From Manduca sexta (lineage: Eukaryota > Arthropoda > Insecta > Lepidoptera > Sphingidae): DNA of 64,000 bases. Position 1 is the stretch's first letter. Every line of letters begins with the position of its first letter. Below, piece by piece: positions 47,400 through 59,836 of the stretch. The DNA lies in contig NC_051134.1 in assembly GCF_014839805.1 (NCBI RefSeq), positions 10,199,170 through 10,263,169 on the forward strand. The letters run 5' to 3'. The position numbers and the translations under genes are program-made. The notes below the pieces were generated by a model. That model was given only the letters and a program-made list of their open reading frames with translations. It did not search any database and was not told where the DNA came from.

Positions 47400-50050
47400 T
47401 GTGCAGTGAACTGTTATGTACTGTTCCACTAAAACCAGGCCGTTAACTTGTAAGAAATGAAGTCGATTGGCAATCTACTGTTTAGTTATAATATGACTCG
47501 TGAAATTGTTATATCACGGATTTGACAATATACCTTCGACATATAAAAACAAACAAAAAAAATATACTAAAATAATATTTAACGTTTTCAATTGATCACA
47601 TTATACGGATTATTTTAATTATAACGTTGTAGTTGGCGGTTTCGCCCCCGCAGACACACTTTACTCCTACAAAAACCCCTTAATCACTGTAGTGTTCAAG
47701 ACTAGCGCATTTACTTAAAAAATTTAAGTTCCTATATTTGAGTTTGTGTAATATTTTATATGCAATAGAAACTAGTACGGAGAAAAATATTTTGTGACAT
47801 CAACATCAGAATTGGTTGAAAAATAATATTTAAAGAATTAATTAAAAATAAAAAAAATAATAATAACTTTTATTTTGAATTCCTTTTAGACTGATCATAT
47901 TGTATTTCGTACGATGCCACCGCTTAAGTTAATTGTTGTGTGTATTTGTAATAGGGCTTTAAGCTCACCTTGTTTTTTTTTGTAGCATGATCTAATATTT
48001 GTTTAGTCTATAGTCTGTAACTGTACCTAATAAATAAAGGAAATATAATTGAAATTTTGTTGTGAGCAAAAGTGGGGCGTTTTTTTTTTCTTTGTTGTTG
48101 CCGAAGGCAGACGTGCTAACCTGCCGCTGCCGCAACAAAGAAAAGATAACAGCCCGCCTGTTGGTGTGTGGTTACTGTTGCCCATGGACGTCGGCAGTCC
48201 CAGGGGCACAGCCAAGACGCTGCCTACCATGAAAAACTTTTGTTAAATCTCGTTAGAGGAAGGACAAGTCATAACGCTGAAGAAACACCGTGGGAGGAAG
48301 TTCGTGTGGTGGGGTTATCACGTTATCTCTTTCTCATGCTCGTAGAAATATGACCGGTAATACACGGTGACGTCACAGTTTGCCATTAATGTTATTGGAC
48401 CATTAAACTTTCATCAAATTTCGAAGCTTTTGAAAATTGTTTTTCCGTTATATTTTGGATGAGATACATTTTTGATAAATGTATTTTTATAATTAATTCA
48501 CTACCCTATTCGAAACAATGAGCAAAGCTATAATTACGGGGCAGTTGAAACTAGACCCTAATGGAAGCAAACTTAAACATGGCGCATTAAACATTCTAAA
48601 TTAAATATAAACCTTGTATGAAGCGATTCGGTAAGTTGATTAACTATTGAAATAAGTGTCCATTAATTATATTTATCAGCAAAAAATTACACGTATTATC
48701 TTCATAGTGCAGATTGAATTTCCAATTCGTAATAAATCTTGCAGTGTAACGCAATTCATGTCCATGCCATTCATGTTTAATGATTTTTTATATTTACGCG
48801 AATATTGACGCGACCATCGATGAGTTATGAGTCCTTTCATGACCTGAAAGCTGTAAAGTCTTAAGAAAATTATAATATAAAAAAACCGAGATTAAATCCG
48901 TAAAATAGTTTTATTTGAATTATAATAATAATAATATCAGCCTTGTATTATATGCTGTCCCACTGCTGGGTTTGGGCCTCCTCTACTACTGAGATGGATT
49001 AGGCCTTAGTCCACCACGCCGGCCTAGTGCGGATCAGTATTTTTATTTGAATGCCATTCATATTTGTACCGTTCACAATTTACTCTACAAATTTGAATTT
49101 ACTAGATTAAAGGGACAGTTATCTATTACTCGATAATGCTATTTAGATACCAGCTGTAATCTCCTTGTCGTGTTTACTTTCATATCAATGTTTCCGTAAG
49201 TTGGCACCTGCCTATGAAATATTATTACCCACATCCATATTTGCTTAAATCTGTGTTGTTGACCCATTGTAATGCAGTATTGCTCTTGATACTTGAGTAA
49301 TAATATATTGATACTTGTATAGACGAGTGCGATGTTCAATTAATAATAATAATTTATTCCGGTCCTATAAAATTCTGTTCCACTGTCCCGGTCTGCGCAT
49401 GTCCAGTTAATTAGCTGGACAATTTATCTAACACTAGCTTTTGCTTACAGTTTCGCCGGGATAGAAAGTGCCTGTTTCCTTTTCAGGCTGTCAAACTACT
49501 GCCATACCCCCCCCCCCACTTCCGAGGAAATTCTTGTGCGTTCAGTCTCCGCACCGAATGTACGCCCGTGAGGGGGATCTTTGTCGCGGCCCTAGGCGCA
49601 TAGTTAACTGTGTATACCTCATGGTTGTCAATTCACATTGAGGCCTACAAGGGCTTGCGAACATTTCCTGATCTCCTTCTCTTCTCTCATCCTAAGAGGT
49701 TTCCTTACCCTTCTCTCACACTTCCTTCCCAGATATCCCCTCCCGGTTTTCCTTCAGGGCCTTGAAGTCGGTAAGCCGGGGATTCCTATTCACAGGATGC
49801 CCCCGGTGCTGACTGCGGGGTCCGATACCCAAAAAAAAAACTATTTCCACACTGAACACCATCGAAATCTGTTGGGTTGTTTTTGATTTTATCGCTTGCA
49901 GATAGGCAAACGCATGCGACGGAGGATTTTGTTTTAAATATAGTTTTCAAATCTTTTTATGAGGAACAATTATTAGTAAATCAATATTAGATGTACTTTA
50001 CCTTTTTTTGGGTAAAAAATAAGGAAACTTAAAAGTTTAGTATAAAATCG
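47400..50050. other. Intergenic region between divergent proteases H and I
   Basis: No coding region. Repeats: 48090-48260 (CCATGGACGTCGGCA family), 48830-48920 (Penelope-like terminus), 48925-49045 (inverted ATT-tailed SINE), and 49430-49950, a 'TTTCGCCGGGAT' short repeat split by an insertion of about 310 bp ending GGGTCCGATACCC and poly-A, i.e. a nested retroelement 3' end. Confidence 0.5.
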
Positions 50051-50136
50051 CAGTTTAGTTTAGTTTATTAGTTAGTAGTAAGTTAAGTTGTAAAAAAATT
50101 TACAACTTAACTTACTACTAACTTAAACTTAAACTG
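50051..50136. repeat. Long near-perfect hairpin upstream of protease I
   Basis: AGTTAGTAGTAAGTTAAG and the following TTGTAAA are answered by TTTACAA and CTTAACTTACTACTAACT, with outer arms CAGTTTAGTTTA / TTAAACTG nearly matching: about 40 bp per arm with almost no loop. It lies 203-288 bp upstream of the TATA box of protease I. Confidence 0.75.
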
Positions 50137-50338
50137 TTAGACGAGACATAATAAATCAGTAAAACACAATCTTCACACTAATTTACACCCATATTAATCT
50201 CGAGAACCGGTCACATAGGCGAAAAAGAATTATGATAATACTAAATTCAATGATAAAAATGATTTCAAAGTATATGGGGCTTTCAATTGTAATCAATTTA
50301 AAAACGATAATGAAAATTTTTAGATTAAATTACTGGTA

Positions 50339-50345
50339 TATAAAG
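50339..50345 (+). promoter_or_regulatory. TATA box of protease I
   Basis: TATAAAG, 47 nt upstream of the ATG, matching the distance in the minus-strand paralogues. Confidence 0.65.
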
Positions 50346-50385
50346 TAAATGGAGCAAGACCAATATTTAGTCATAATCTATCAAA

Positions 50386-53300
50386 ATGAAACTCGCAATA
50401 CTGTTAGTAGTAGCAGCGGTGTCAGTATCGGCACTCCCCGCGGAGGAGCCTATACTGTACTACCACAAGAATGTGGGCATGAGGGAGGCAGAACGCATCA
50501 GGCAACTCGAACAAGCCGCTGACTTCGACGGTAGCAGGATCTTCAATGGCTCTCCGGCAGCACTCGGCGCATACCCCCATATGGTAAGTACACGTCAGAT
50601 TCTTTGGACAAACGCTACATATTGAAATTTATATTCAGCCTCAGATACATTTAATTGTTGATAGAGTTTCAAACGGTGCAAGTGATCCATAACTTCCTGT
50701 ACTTCAGCAGACGCAAATGATGGAAGAATATTTAAATTCACCAAATGCTCAGAGTAAAATTAAAACATTTACATCGTTTCGATCAATACTATCGACTGTT
50801 ACGTGGCCCGTCCTGGTAACTAACTGAAAATCGAATGGTCTTCATAAGTAAAATATTTATGATACAGGGTGGATTGGTAATTGCATTGCCAGTTGGTCAG
50901 TCCGTCTGCGGCTCCGCACTGCTCAGTAATACTCGCGCTGTGACAGCGGCCCACTGCTGGTATGACGGATGGGTTCAAGCGACCAGGTTCACTGTAGTGT
51001 TTGGTTCCATTCGCCTCTTCACTGGTGGACTGAGGATAGAAACCAACAATGTGGTCATGCACCCCGACTGGAATACAAGGAATCTAAATAATGACATCGC
51101 GATGATCAGGCTGAGCTGGGTGACATATACAAGTGAGATAGCAACATAATTTTTTATTCATTACTTTTGGTGTTAAAGAAGTATGCACTCCTGTCGAAAT
51201 CATTGATCCAATCTAATATTATCAATTTAGTCTTGTTCATCATGATATAGTTAGGAAATCATTGGTCCAATCTAAAATGTCAATTCAGTATTTTCATCAT
51301 AATATTGTTATGTTAGTTCGAATGCAAAATATACTCTACATTTACAGATGTGATCCGCCCCATTAACCTGCCAAGTGGTTCTTTGCTGAACAACAATTTC
51401 GCCGGATCATGGGCTCAAGTTGCCGGATTTGGCAGGACTGGCGACAGTAAGTATATTATATATTTTATGATTTACTATATTCTTGTAAAGAATAATCTTG
51501 GTGTCACTGTTTAGATCAAGCATAGTGCATACAGCCTAGAAGTATCTCCAGAAGCACGAAGTTTTGCAAAATAGTACTATAACATACGAGTAATTAGAAA
51601 GGTTTTTCGAGTGGATGAATTGATGATTATTTTTTTAATCTTCCAATGTAGTAAAGTTTTAGTGCAAAACCGGTCTTTATAAATAAACTAAAAAATCTTC
51701 GAAACAATGATTTATGCAAATTTGTAAATACACGTAGATTGTGCGTGTTCACTACAAAATCATAGCCGATATAACGTGGGTGAATATGTTAGATAAATTA
51801 TCGAATTGATTTTATATAGTGAACTAGCTTTTGCTCGCGGCTTCGCCCGCGTGAAGGTGTTTTCCAGGATAAAATTCCACTGTTTGATAAAAGTCTTGCT
51901 ACATATTTTCCCGGTACTTATAGGTTCAAACTAATTTTATCCCCAATCTATAATTTCAGTTCAATCAGTCGAAAATCTAAGAACATTTATACAAACTTTC
52001 ATCCCCTATTTTATCCCCTTAAGGGTAGAATTTATCAAAATCCTTTCTTAGGGGATGCCTACGTCATAGTAGCTTTATGCATGTAAAGTCTTAGCCCGAT
52101 CCGTCCAATGGTTTGGGCTGTTCCTTGATATATCACTGTCAGTCACCTTTGAGTTATATATTATATTAACAACTGAAGTTAGCTAAAATTGAGTTTCTCG
52201 AAGTCGACCACTATTTATGTACTATGTATTTTGAGACTATGCAATTTTGTCGCGTTCGCGATTCACTTTCACTTTTGTTGAGTTTCAGAACGCAATATTA
52301 GATCCTCCAACGCGCACGCGAATTTGAACTTTATGCAGCGGTAATAAATTACAAATTGACTCTCCATTTTATTTAGAAAACGTTTGTATGGGAAATAGAA
52401 AAATGCTGTTTTGAGGATTTTCCCGGCAATTATTCGAATTTTTCTCACCTTTTAAACCTTCCCTAGACCTCCACGAATAATTCAAGACCAAGATAAGATA
52501 AATCCGTTCAGCCGTTCTCGAGTTTTAGCGAGACTAACGAACAGCAATTCATTTTTATATATATAGATATTGCTTGAATTATAGATGTCGGTATCGCATC
52601 AACTCAATTCCTGAGCCATATCACGCTCCAAGTGATCACCAACGCCGTGTGTCGCATGTCCTACCCGTTCTCTGTTATCGCCTCAACGCTCTGCGCGGCC
52701 GCGGCGCCCAACGGGGGCAACATCTGCAGCAGTGACTCTGGCGGGCCGCTGTCAATGGCCATTAACGGACAGCAAGTACTCGTAAGTACATTCTGATGTC
52801 TTCATACTCCAGACGCTATAACCTTTTTTTTGTCGCGGAGAAAGTACCTAATAATTGCCGCCGAGCCTTCATGGGGGGCGACTGAGCGGTTATATTGGAA
52901 TAACCGTGCCTTACGGCCCGGCGTTGAGCCGCCCGGATTTGATGGTGACCTTCAGGCAACTGCCAGGCTGAGTCCCTAACACTGTACGCATCCTACGCAT
53001 GGCCTACCAACTAAAACTCCGCGTTGGCCCTCTTCGGCGCATTTGGGACGGCTGCGGGCTTCCTCCGACGGAAGTGTCTAGGTCTTCGTCTACCTGCGCA
53101 GACACCACAACCTGTGATCGATGTTATGTACAATGGCTAGCATATTTATAATTGAGCGAGGTGGTAAAATCTACTATATGAATACGAACTAAATATTTCC
53201 AACTTCTAATATTGTATTGTAATATTGCGTTCCGTCCAAGTCCGATAACTGCTTGCTTATTTTTTGCATACTTTCCAAACTATCAAGTAATCTTATGTAC

Positions 53301-53558
53301 CCCCAGCACAGGATTACCCATAAAGCAACAATGGACCATTGACGACGTTTATTGGTAAACATGAGAACTGGTTAAGGAATTTACTTGATTACTTGCGCTG
53401 TTCTCCTAGCATCATAAACCTACCTATCAACTCATGTCTCTTTTGGTCTTCAGATCGGAGTGGTGTCATTCGGGTCAGCGAGAGGCTGCGAGGGTGGGCA
53501 ACCAAGTGGCTACGCGCGTGTCACATCGTTTGTGCCTTGGATTCAGTCACAACTATAA
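50386..53558 (+). CDS. Protease I: secreted chymotrypsin/brachyurin-like serine protease
   Basis: Five exons, plus strand: 50386-50583, 50868-51132, 51348-51446, 52585-52781 and 53454-53558, giving 287 residues. Signal peptide [16 protein letters not shown], propeptide [21 protein letters not shown] activation site, [10 protein letters not shown] (H95), NNDIAMI (D142), [10 protein letters not shown] (S239): triad intact. Exon lengths equal those of F, G and H, yet it is on the opposite strand. Exon 4 is more diverged ([20 protein letters not shown]) and exon 5 gives [13 protein letters not shown], so position 226 is Ser. Intron 3 holds a short repeat (51825-52567) and intron 4 a GC-rich repeat (52825-53105). 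AATAAA at 53617-53622. Confidence 0.9.
51825..52567 (+). repeat. 'TTTGCTCGCGGCTTCGCCC' repeat in intron 3 of protease I
   Basis: Starts CTAGCTTTTGCTCGCGGCTT, contains TTTTCCCGGTACTTATAGG and CAGCCGTTCTCGAGTTTTAG, ends TTTATATATATAGAT. A long copy of the 18540 family or an element sharing its start and end. Confidence 0.5.
52825..53105 (+). repeat. GC-rich repeat in intron 4 of protease I
   Basis: Related to 10745-10980: CCGTGCCTTACGGCCCGGCG, GACCTTCAGGCAACTG, GAGTCCCTAACAC, CTTCCTCCGACGGAAGTG. Composition is clearly different from the rest of the intron. Confidence 0.5.
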
Positions 53559-53794
53559 TCAAACTGGAAATTATAAGGGATCATAGCGAGCAATCGTTTT
53601 GTTATTGTGTTGATTTAATAAATAATATTAACGAGACAATGTGTTTTGTTTATTGGTAATAGACCTACTATTTTACGTGGTATAATGCTATCTGGGGAAT
53701 TTATAACACAAATGTAAAGTGTAATACGAACATTTACCATTAATTCACCTTCAATATAAATAGTAATTTAATAAAATCAAATATTTACAATGAC

Positions 53795-53870
53795 TCTCAG
53801 TAGTAGAGGAGGCCGTGCCCAACAGTGGGACAGTATGTTATACAGGGCTGATATTATTATTATATTATTA
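53795..53870 (+). repeat. 3' fragment of ATT-tailed SINE
   Basis: CTCAGTAGTAGAGGAGGCCG, AACAGTGGGACAGTATG, CAGGGCTGATATTATTATT. Confidence 0.55.
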
Positions 53871-54273
53871 TTTACAATGAAATCCAAAATCTTAATTAGT
53901 CAAAATATTATTATTGCAAGCATTTTACTGGGAAATTAGATGGTGCTTAACTTTGCAAAAAAAAAAACTTGCATAATGCGATTTTGTATCTGTCAAAATA
54001 AATTTCCATCCATAATATACAAAATACACAATTTATTATCTTTATCTCGGTTGTTTGACTTTTATAAATAATGATATTACATAGTTAATTGCATAATGAA
54101 AATGTCCCTAGAATTTGTAGATTACATGCATCAGCACAAAGTAAAGTTTATCATGATAGGGTGCTATCATGCATAGTGCTTGCTATCCAATGGAGTGCAA
54201 AAATATTAGCAACGTCTTATTTACGTTTTAATTTTTAAATCCATCTTTTAAGATCGTTGTTAGTTAAGAACTA

Positions 54274-54545
54274 TCTATACATATAAAAATGAATCCCTAT
54301 TTCCCTTGGTCACGCCATCACGCGTGAACGGCTGGACCGACTTGACAATTTTTTTTGTTGTGTTTGTTATTGTCAGGAGAAGGTTCTTATGAAAGACAAA
54401 AATCAAAAAATTTGCGCGGAAACTTAGAAAATTTAAGAAAACTTAATGAAAATATTAATTTTATATAACTGTCAATTATTGGAAACAACTGTCAGCGATT
54501 GACATATCATAGTTAAGACGGGACAACGACTGTCGGGTCAACTAG
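54274..54545 (+). mobile_element. Non-autonomous Helitron-like element (copy 2)
   Basis: Begins TCTATACATATAAAAATG after an A and ends with ACTAG before a T, fitting Helitron rules (5' TC, 3' CTRR, insertion between A and T, no target duplication). A short GACAACGACTGTC hairpin lies about 10 bp before the 3' end. Full-length similarity to 15738-16019. Confidence 0.6.
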
Positions 54546-54589
54546 TTAATAATAATTTCAAATTCAACTTCAGAAAACCTACAATCTAG

Positions 54590-54990
54590 TCGTGGATAGG
54601 GGTAGGTTATACCTCGACGCAAGGCTTAGGGGAGCGCAAGCTAATCGCACGGCAAAAAAAGCAAAAACTATGCACCCAATTTTTATGTGCCCCGCCTAAT
54701 TGCTGAGACGAATGTCCGCAGGTTCAAAATCTAAGGGTACACACCTCTGATTTTTCTTAAATTATGTGTGTATTCTTTGTGAATTATCGCTTGCTTTAGC
54801 GGTGAAGGAAAACGTGATGATACCTGCATACCTGATTAGTTCTCAATAGGAATTTTGAGGGTGTGTGAAGTCTACCAATCCGCACTAGGCGAGCGCGGTG
54901 GACTTAGGTCTAATCGTTCTCAGTAGGAGAGGAGGTCCGTCTCCAGCAGTGGGACAGTATATAATGGAGGGCTGATATTACTATTACTTG
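54590..54990 (+). repeat. ATT-tailed SINE, longest copy
   Basis: Best preserved copy of the 357-637 family, with additional 5' sequence (GGGGAGCGCAAGCTAATCGC): GAATGTCCGCAGGTTCAAAA, CGCACTAGGCGAGCGCGGTG, AGTGGGACAGTATATAATG, GGGCTGATATTACTATTAC. 55000-55650 holds no recognisable feature. Confidence 0.6.
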
Positions 54991-55656
54991 TACATACATA
55001 ATAGTAACATAAAACATCATTTAAATTTTTTGTTACCAAGGAGGTATCTTCGCGGTAATCTATGGTTAAAAAGGTCCCGATGAAACATTATTGGTCTCCT
55101 AATAGGTTGTTGTTTAAAAGTGGGTTGCTTGGAATATCTTAAGTGGCGTTCTTATAATACGTTAATACACAGATTATCGAATTAAAATAATAGATTACGA
55201 AACATACATAATACAACTATATAAGATAGCTTTGACGAATATAAAAGTAATGACAAATATTGATAAGTTGCCTGGATTATTTACTGGAAAGGCCCATAAT
55301 GATTACAGATTAACGGCGAATTTCATTGACAATAGCTGTCAAAAAGACTGATACTTTTACCTACATTTTTACGTTAGTGTTGTAACAGGACCTATTCCTT
55401 TTTTTTTAGATATTACCTTTACTATTACAGATGATAACAAGTTTTTATTAGATGGTAGGTCTCTCCTACGCAAAAGTCTGTTGGTAGGCGCCATTCATGA
55501 GATGATAGACATCTACTGTTAGAGCCCAGAAGAACCCCGCATTCAGTGCTGATGCGCTCAAAATGGCCGGAGTTATAGTTTGTGTTGCCGTGTATAGATG
55601 ATAATATCATATCATTGACGTATATTCTATAGACACGAACGGCCTTATAAACTATT

Positions 55657-55964
55657 TGTTAAAAATTTGAACTGAAATGGCAACAAAAACGTCACTGTTA
55701 TAACCTATTTATTCACTTGAACAACAAATAATTTTACTTATTTGACTTTTATTTTTATTCAAATCCAGATTTACACTTAGACTCGAGTTCTTATATCATG
55801 AGCGCTCCGTACACAACCACAAGCTGTCAATATTGACCATACTAAAGTCAGTTTGAACGGACTGCAGTTCAATTCAGTTGAACACAATGAATGTTCGGAA
55901 CGCCAAATCTAGGACGTAGTATATATATATCGACGTATCATAAAGTACACACACTAAATTAACA
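55657..55964 (-). mobile_element. Possible 3' LTR of the gypsy-like element
   Basis: Minus strand starts TGTTAATTTAG and ends AAATTTTTAACA, i.e. TG...CA with a 6-bp inverted end TGTTAA/TTAACA. It contains a TATA-like ATATATATA and AATAAA, and starts 35 bp after the pol fragment ends, where a 3' LTR is expected. No second LTR or clear polypurine tract, so tentative. Confidence 0.35.
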
Positions 55965-55998
55965 ATAAGCATTATTTCAGCGGAAAAAATTAATCTTT

Positions 55999-56785
55999 TT
56001 ACATCTGGCAATTGTCAATGCCAAGCCTTTTAATAGGCTTACGCTCGCGTTTGGGCCTGGGTTCACGGGGAGCGACTACAGACTCAGTGCTGGGCGCCGT
56101 TTGAGCTGACGTTTTAACAGGAGAGTCAGTCGTAGCAATGCCCGCTCCTGTCGACGTTCCCACTGCAGGCATTGCCTTGACACCTGTGCCCCTAGTCTCA
56201 TCTGCTACTACCACGGGCGTCGATCTTTCGGATCCAACACCTTGGCTAGGAATACTTAGTACCTTTGGGAACACGCATGAACTCATTAACCGCCGTTTCA
56301 ACTGGCAAAATATGCCGATGTATATGGGAACCATTACAAGCCACAACAGTGTAATCTCCCTTACCAAGACATTCTAAAACCTTCCCCTGCGACCATTTAG
56401 ATTCCCGCGCGAAATCTTTATATCAAACCAGATCCCCAGGCTTGAACTCTCTCACTGACCGGGACCTTTCATCTGTAGGTCCTCATGATTTCGCAAGCTT
56501 CGTTACTACGGGCTTTAAGGAATCAAGTCTTGTTCGTAACTTTCTACCCTGCATCGATTGTGCAGGAGTCACACCAGTAGTACAATGAGGAGTATTATGA
56601 TATACTAACAAAAACCTGTATATGGCCGACTCGACGTTTAGCCCCTCATGTAAAGCCTTTTTGATAACCCCTTTAACTATTTTAAATGCATTCTCTGCGG
56701 CCCCATTGGACGCTGGATGATAAGGAGCCGTGAAAATTTGTTCAATACCAATTAGCGCTACCCGTACGAAGCCAGGGCGTATCAC
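55999..56785 (-). mobile_element. Decayed Ty3/gypsy-like pol 3' end (integrase)
   Basis: Minus strand 56785-56483 encodes part of the integrase core: TAPYHPASNGAAENAFK, the Asn-Gly-x-Ala-Glu block, then YHNTPHCTTGVTPAQ, typical of gypsy-class integrases. It continues in another frame as VREFKPGDLV, a stop, then WSQGKVLECLGKGDYTVV and a proline/charged tail ending PRPKRERKPIKRLGI. The stop and frame changes show it is dead. The upstream part is cut off by the repeat at 56745-57095. Confidence 0.7.
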
Positions 56786-57095
56786 TAGTCTTATCTAACT
56801 GTTATTAAATGCTAATGTTTGTAAAAAATTTACGATGTTAGTGTGAAATAAACGCAGAAACAGGTGAACAGATTTCGATGAAATTTGGCACACGGATATA
56901 CAATATCCTGGATTTACATATAGGCTACCTTTTATCTCGGACATTTACTCCATGGGAAATAAAGGGATTATTAATCTAAGTTAATGAATAGATCGCGGTG
57001 GCGTCGTATAAATAGTACTAAGTATTGCCAGTGTTTAGGGAATTTTATAGTGAGAAAGGATTACCACGCGAGCGAACCGCAAACAACACCTAGTA
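56745..57095 (-). repeat. Short repeat truncating the gypsy-like fragment
   Basis: Contains CCGTACGAAGCCAGGGCG, GATTTCGATGAAATTTGGC, AGGCTACCTTTTATCTCGG and ends CACGCGAGCGAACCGC. Overlaps the 5' side of the integrase fragment, consistent with insertion into it. Confidence 0.45.
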
Positions 57096-57099
57096 TTCT

Positions 57100-59830
57100 A
57101 TAAAAATTATCACAAAATTCGTTTACTATGGAGGATTAAACTAATAAAGCACTTATTAGATAATTTAATTAATCATAATAATTAATTGATTAAGAGATTG
57201 AGTATAGCCTATTATCAAAACTGGGTTTTCCGTTCTGAAAGAGTGCGTCATAAAAATATTTGTGTCACAATTAATGTCACCAGGTCAAAGAGTTATAAGA
57301 TAGAACGGACATTGAGAAGATTGTTATACAAAAATTGTGCGCTCATGCGATGTTTACTCAATCTACCATGAAATAGTAAAACATCAATGTGAAATACTTT
57401 ATATTTTTTACATATCGTGGTGTGTACGCTTTTTACACATTTTAAATAAGACAACGACTTATTACCAATTAGTAATAAATTTTGATGAAGATGTCCCCTC
57501 TATATCTAAATATACCGTTTATAGACCGGAGAACTTTTCAGGGATCTCAAGATAGGTAATTAATGTTCGAATATTTTGCTTAACTATAAAGGACCTATCC
57601 AATATATCAGTAAATCCCCGTAAGCACATAAGCTACGAGTTCAGTTCGAGGTTTTGCCTGTCTAGGTCATACGCACTTAGGCATAATTAGTGTAAGGTAA
57701 AGGCACCCATCATGGACACTAAGAATGCGAATGGCATTAATTTACTCCTATCACAATTTCTTTTTGTATTAAAAAATAATGTGATATTAGAAAATAATAC
57801 AGAAAAAATATTTCCGTCGGAAGGAAAATCTTCGTTTTTGTTTATTTTTTAACAAATTACTTTAAAGGCATATTTGCTACATAACTGAAAAGAAAGATAC
57901 CTTAAATATTAAAAAAAAATATTTTTTAAAAATACTAATTAAAATCATACTTAAAACAAAAATCCTTTGGTTTTATAAATATATTACCATTTGAATAAAT
58001 GAGTTCGCAGTCACCACGAAAGCTGCAAAGTCTTCGAAACGATGGAAGAAAATTAGAATAGAAAAACCACGATAAAATCCGAAAAATATTTTTATTTTAA
58101 TGCCTAACATTCGCGTAAACATAAGAAATCATTAATATCTTCCTATTACAAAGCATCATGATTTTATCAGTTAATTGAGGAAATATTAAATAATTATCAT
58201 GATTTACTGGTGGGGAGACCGATTTATTGAATGATAGATCTGAAGGCATAGATTGTATCAGAATAGCTTCTTGTTTATTGTTTTTAATAATTGGTCATCG
58301 AATATTTTATAAGAGCTACAAAATAGTACCAAAATGAGTTTAAAAATGGCAATCGTAAAAGCACGTTGAATAAATTGTGGAGTGTAATAATTAAAAATAA
58401 ACACGAATACACCATTTTATGGAGAGGATGAATAGTTATAGATCTGTGTTAAGCATTCGATGAGGGATTGACACACACAAAACCCTAAAAGGTTTACACA
58501 ATAAACTATCAAGAAACATTTTTCACGGTCTTGTATTTTCTTGATGTGAGCAATCGATGTCTCTAGCTCCAGTTAAATACTTTTTTTGGATACCGGGTGT
58601 TCAACAACACTTTTTGCATTTCATCTGTAATCTGTATTGTATTGCTTTAGTTGTGTTTGTTCAACTAATATTTTTGGTGTAATAAAGCTTTATTATTATT
58701 AGTGTAAACTAATTATGATGAAGTTAACATTTCTTTTTTTTTGCAGGTTATAACGCGTTAGCACTATTGACACTGGAGGGATGAGTGGAACGGATATGTT
58801 GGTTTCACCGGTCTTACGACCCAATGTCGACACTCGGAAGTATAGCATCGTCTGAGCGAGTATTGGACCGAGTCAGTAATATTATGAACAGTCATCCACA
58901 AAAGTAGCTTAAAAATTTCAAAGGTCAAAACGATTTTACATATTAACTTCAATCGAAATATATTTTTTTCTTTATTTAAACAAAGTCGACTCTTTGCAGT
59001 GTAATTTACAAGAGAAAAAGTGATTGTGGACAAGGACACAAAAGTTTAAAGCTGATTTGAAATTTCGAATTTGTATAGTTAACTTTGTAACTGACTATAC
59101 AAATAGCGATACCGACCAATAAAGGAAGTAAGATACATATTGTTAGTATCGTTTGAAATGTTTATGAAACAATTCAAAGTCAAAGATAGTTAATAAAATA
59201 CTCAACTTTTCTTGTCATATTTTGCAATTATGATACATGACCTTCTTTCATACGCTACACATAATAAAAAAAACAATCCAAACTGACCAAATTATAAACC
59301 TAACATCAAAAATTTACAATTAATAATTAAACCCAACTTTAAATTCAACATATTTCAAAGAAACATAGCAAAAATGCAGAGCAATATCCAGTAATATTGC
59401 CACAACAGACAGCCGGGCTCAAGATCAGCTATTTAATAAAGCAGGCTATTGGACTATAAAAGAGTTTACGATGACGGCAAGCCGGCAAAGCCAATTAGTA
59501 GGTTAGGAATTTACGAACGCCATCCAACCGTAAATTGTTACATTTTAATTTAATTCCGAGAGGCCGTCCATAACTTGAGTACGACTTCAGGTTTTCCTAT
59601 TCTCAGAAAAAGCGGGCCAATTGAAACTATTCTAGGATTTTATACGATTGCAATGCTTGAAAGTTATAATTAGTATTCGTTTATGGTAAATACGGCATAA
59701 TTGTAAAGATCTGAAATTAAATGCTTGTGATGGAATATTATGTTCGAAATTTAAATTAAATTGATTTTATAAAACTTGTTTCTCGCGGCTTCTCCTGTTT
59801 TATCGTTCGTTGTTCTGCAAATGAAAATAA
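57100..59830. other. Gene-free stretch
   Basis: No coding region recognised. A Penelope-like terminus lies at 58015-58115 (AAAGCTGCAAAGTCTTCGAA, ACCACGATAAAATCCG). The remainder is AT-rich single-copy sequence as far as I can see. Confidence 0.45.
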
Positions 59831-59836
59831 ATTTGT

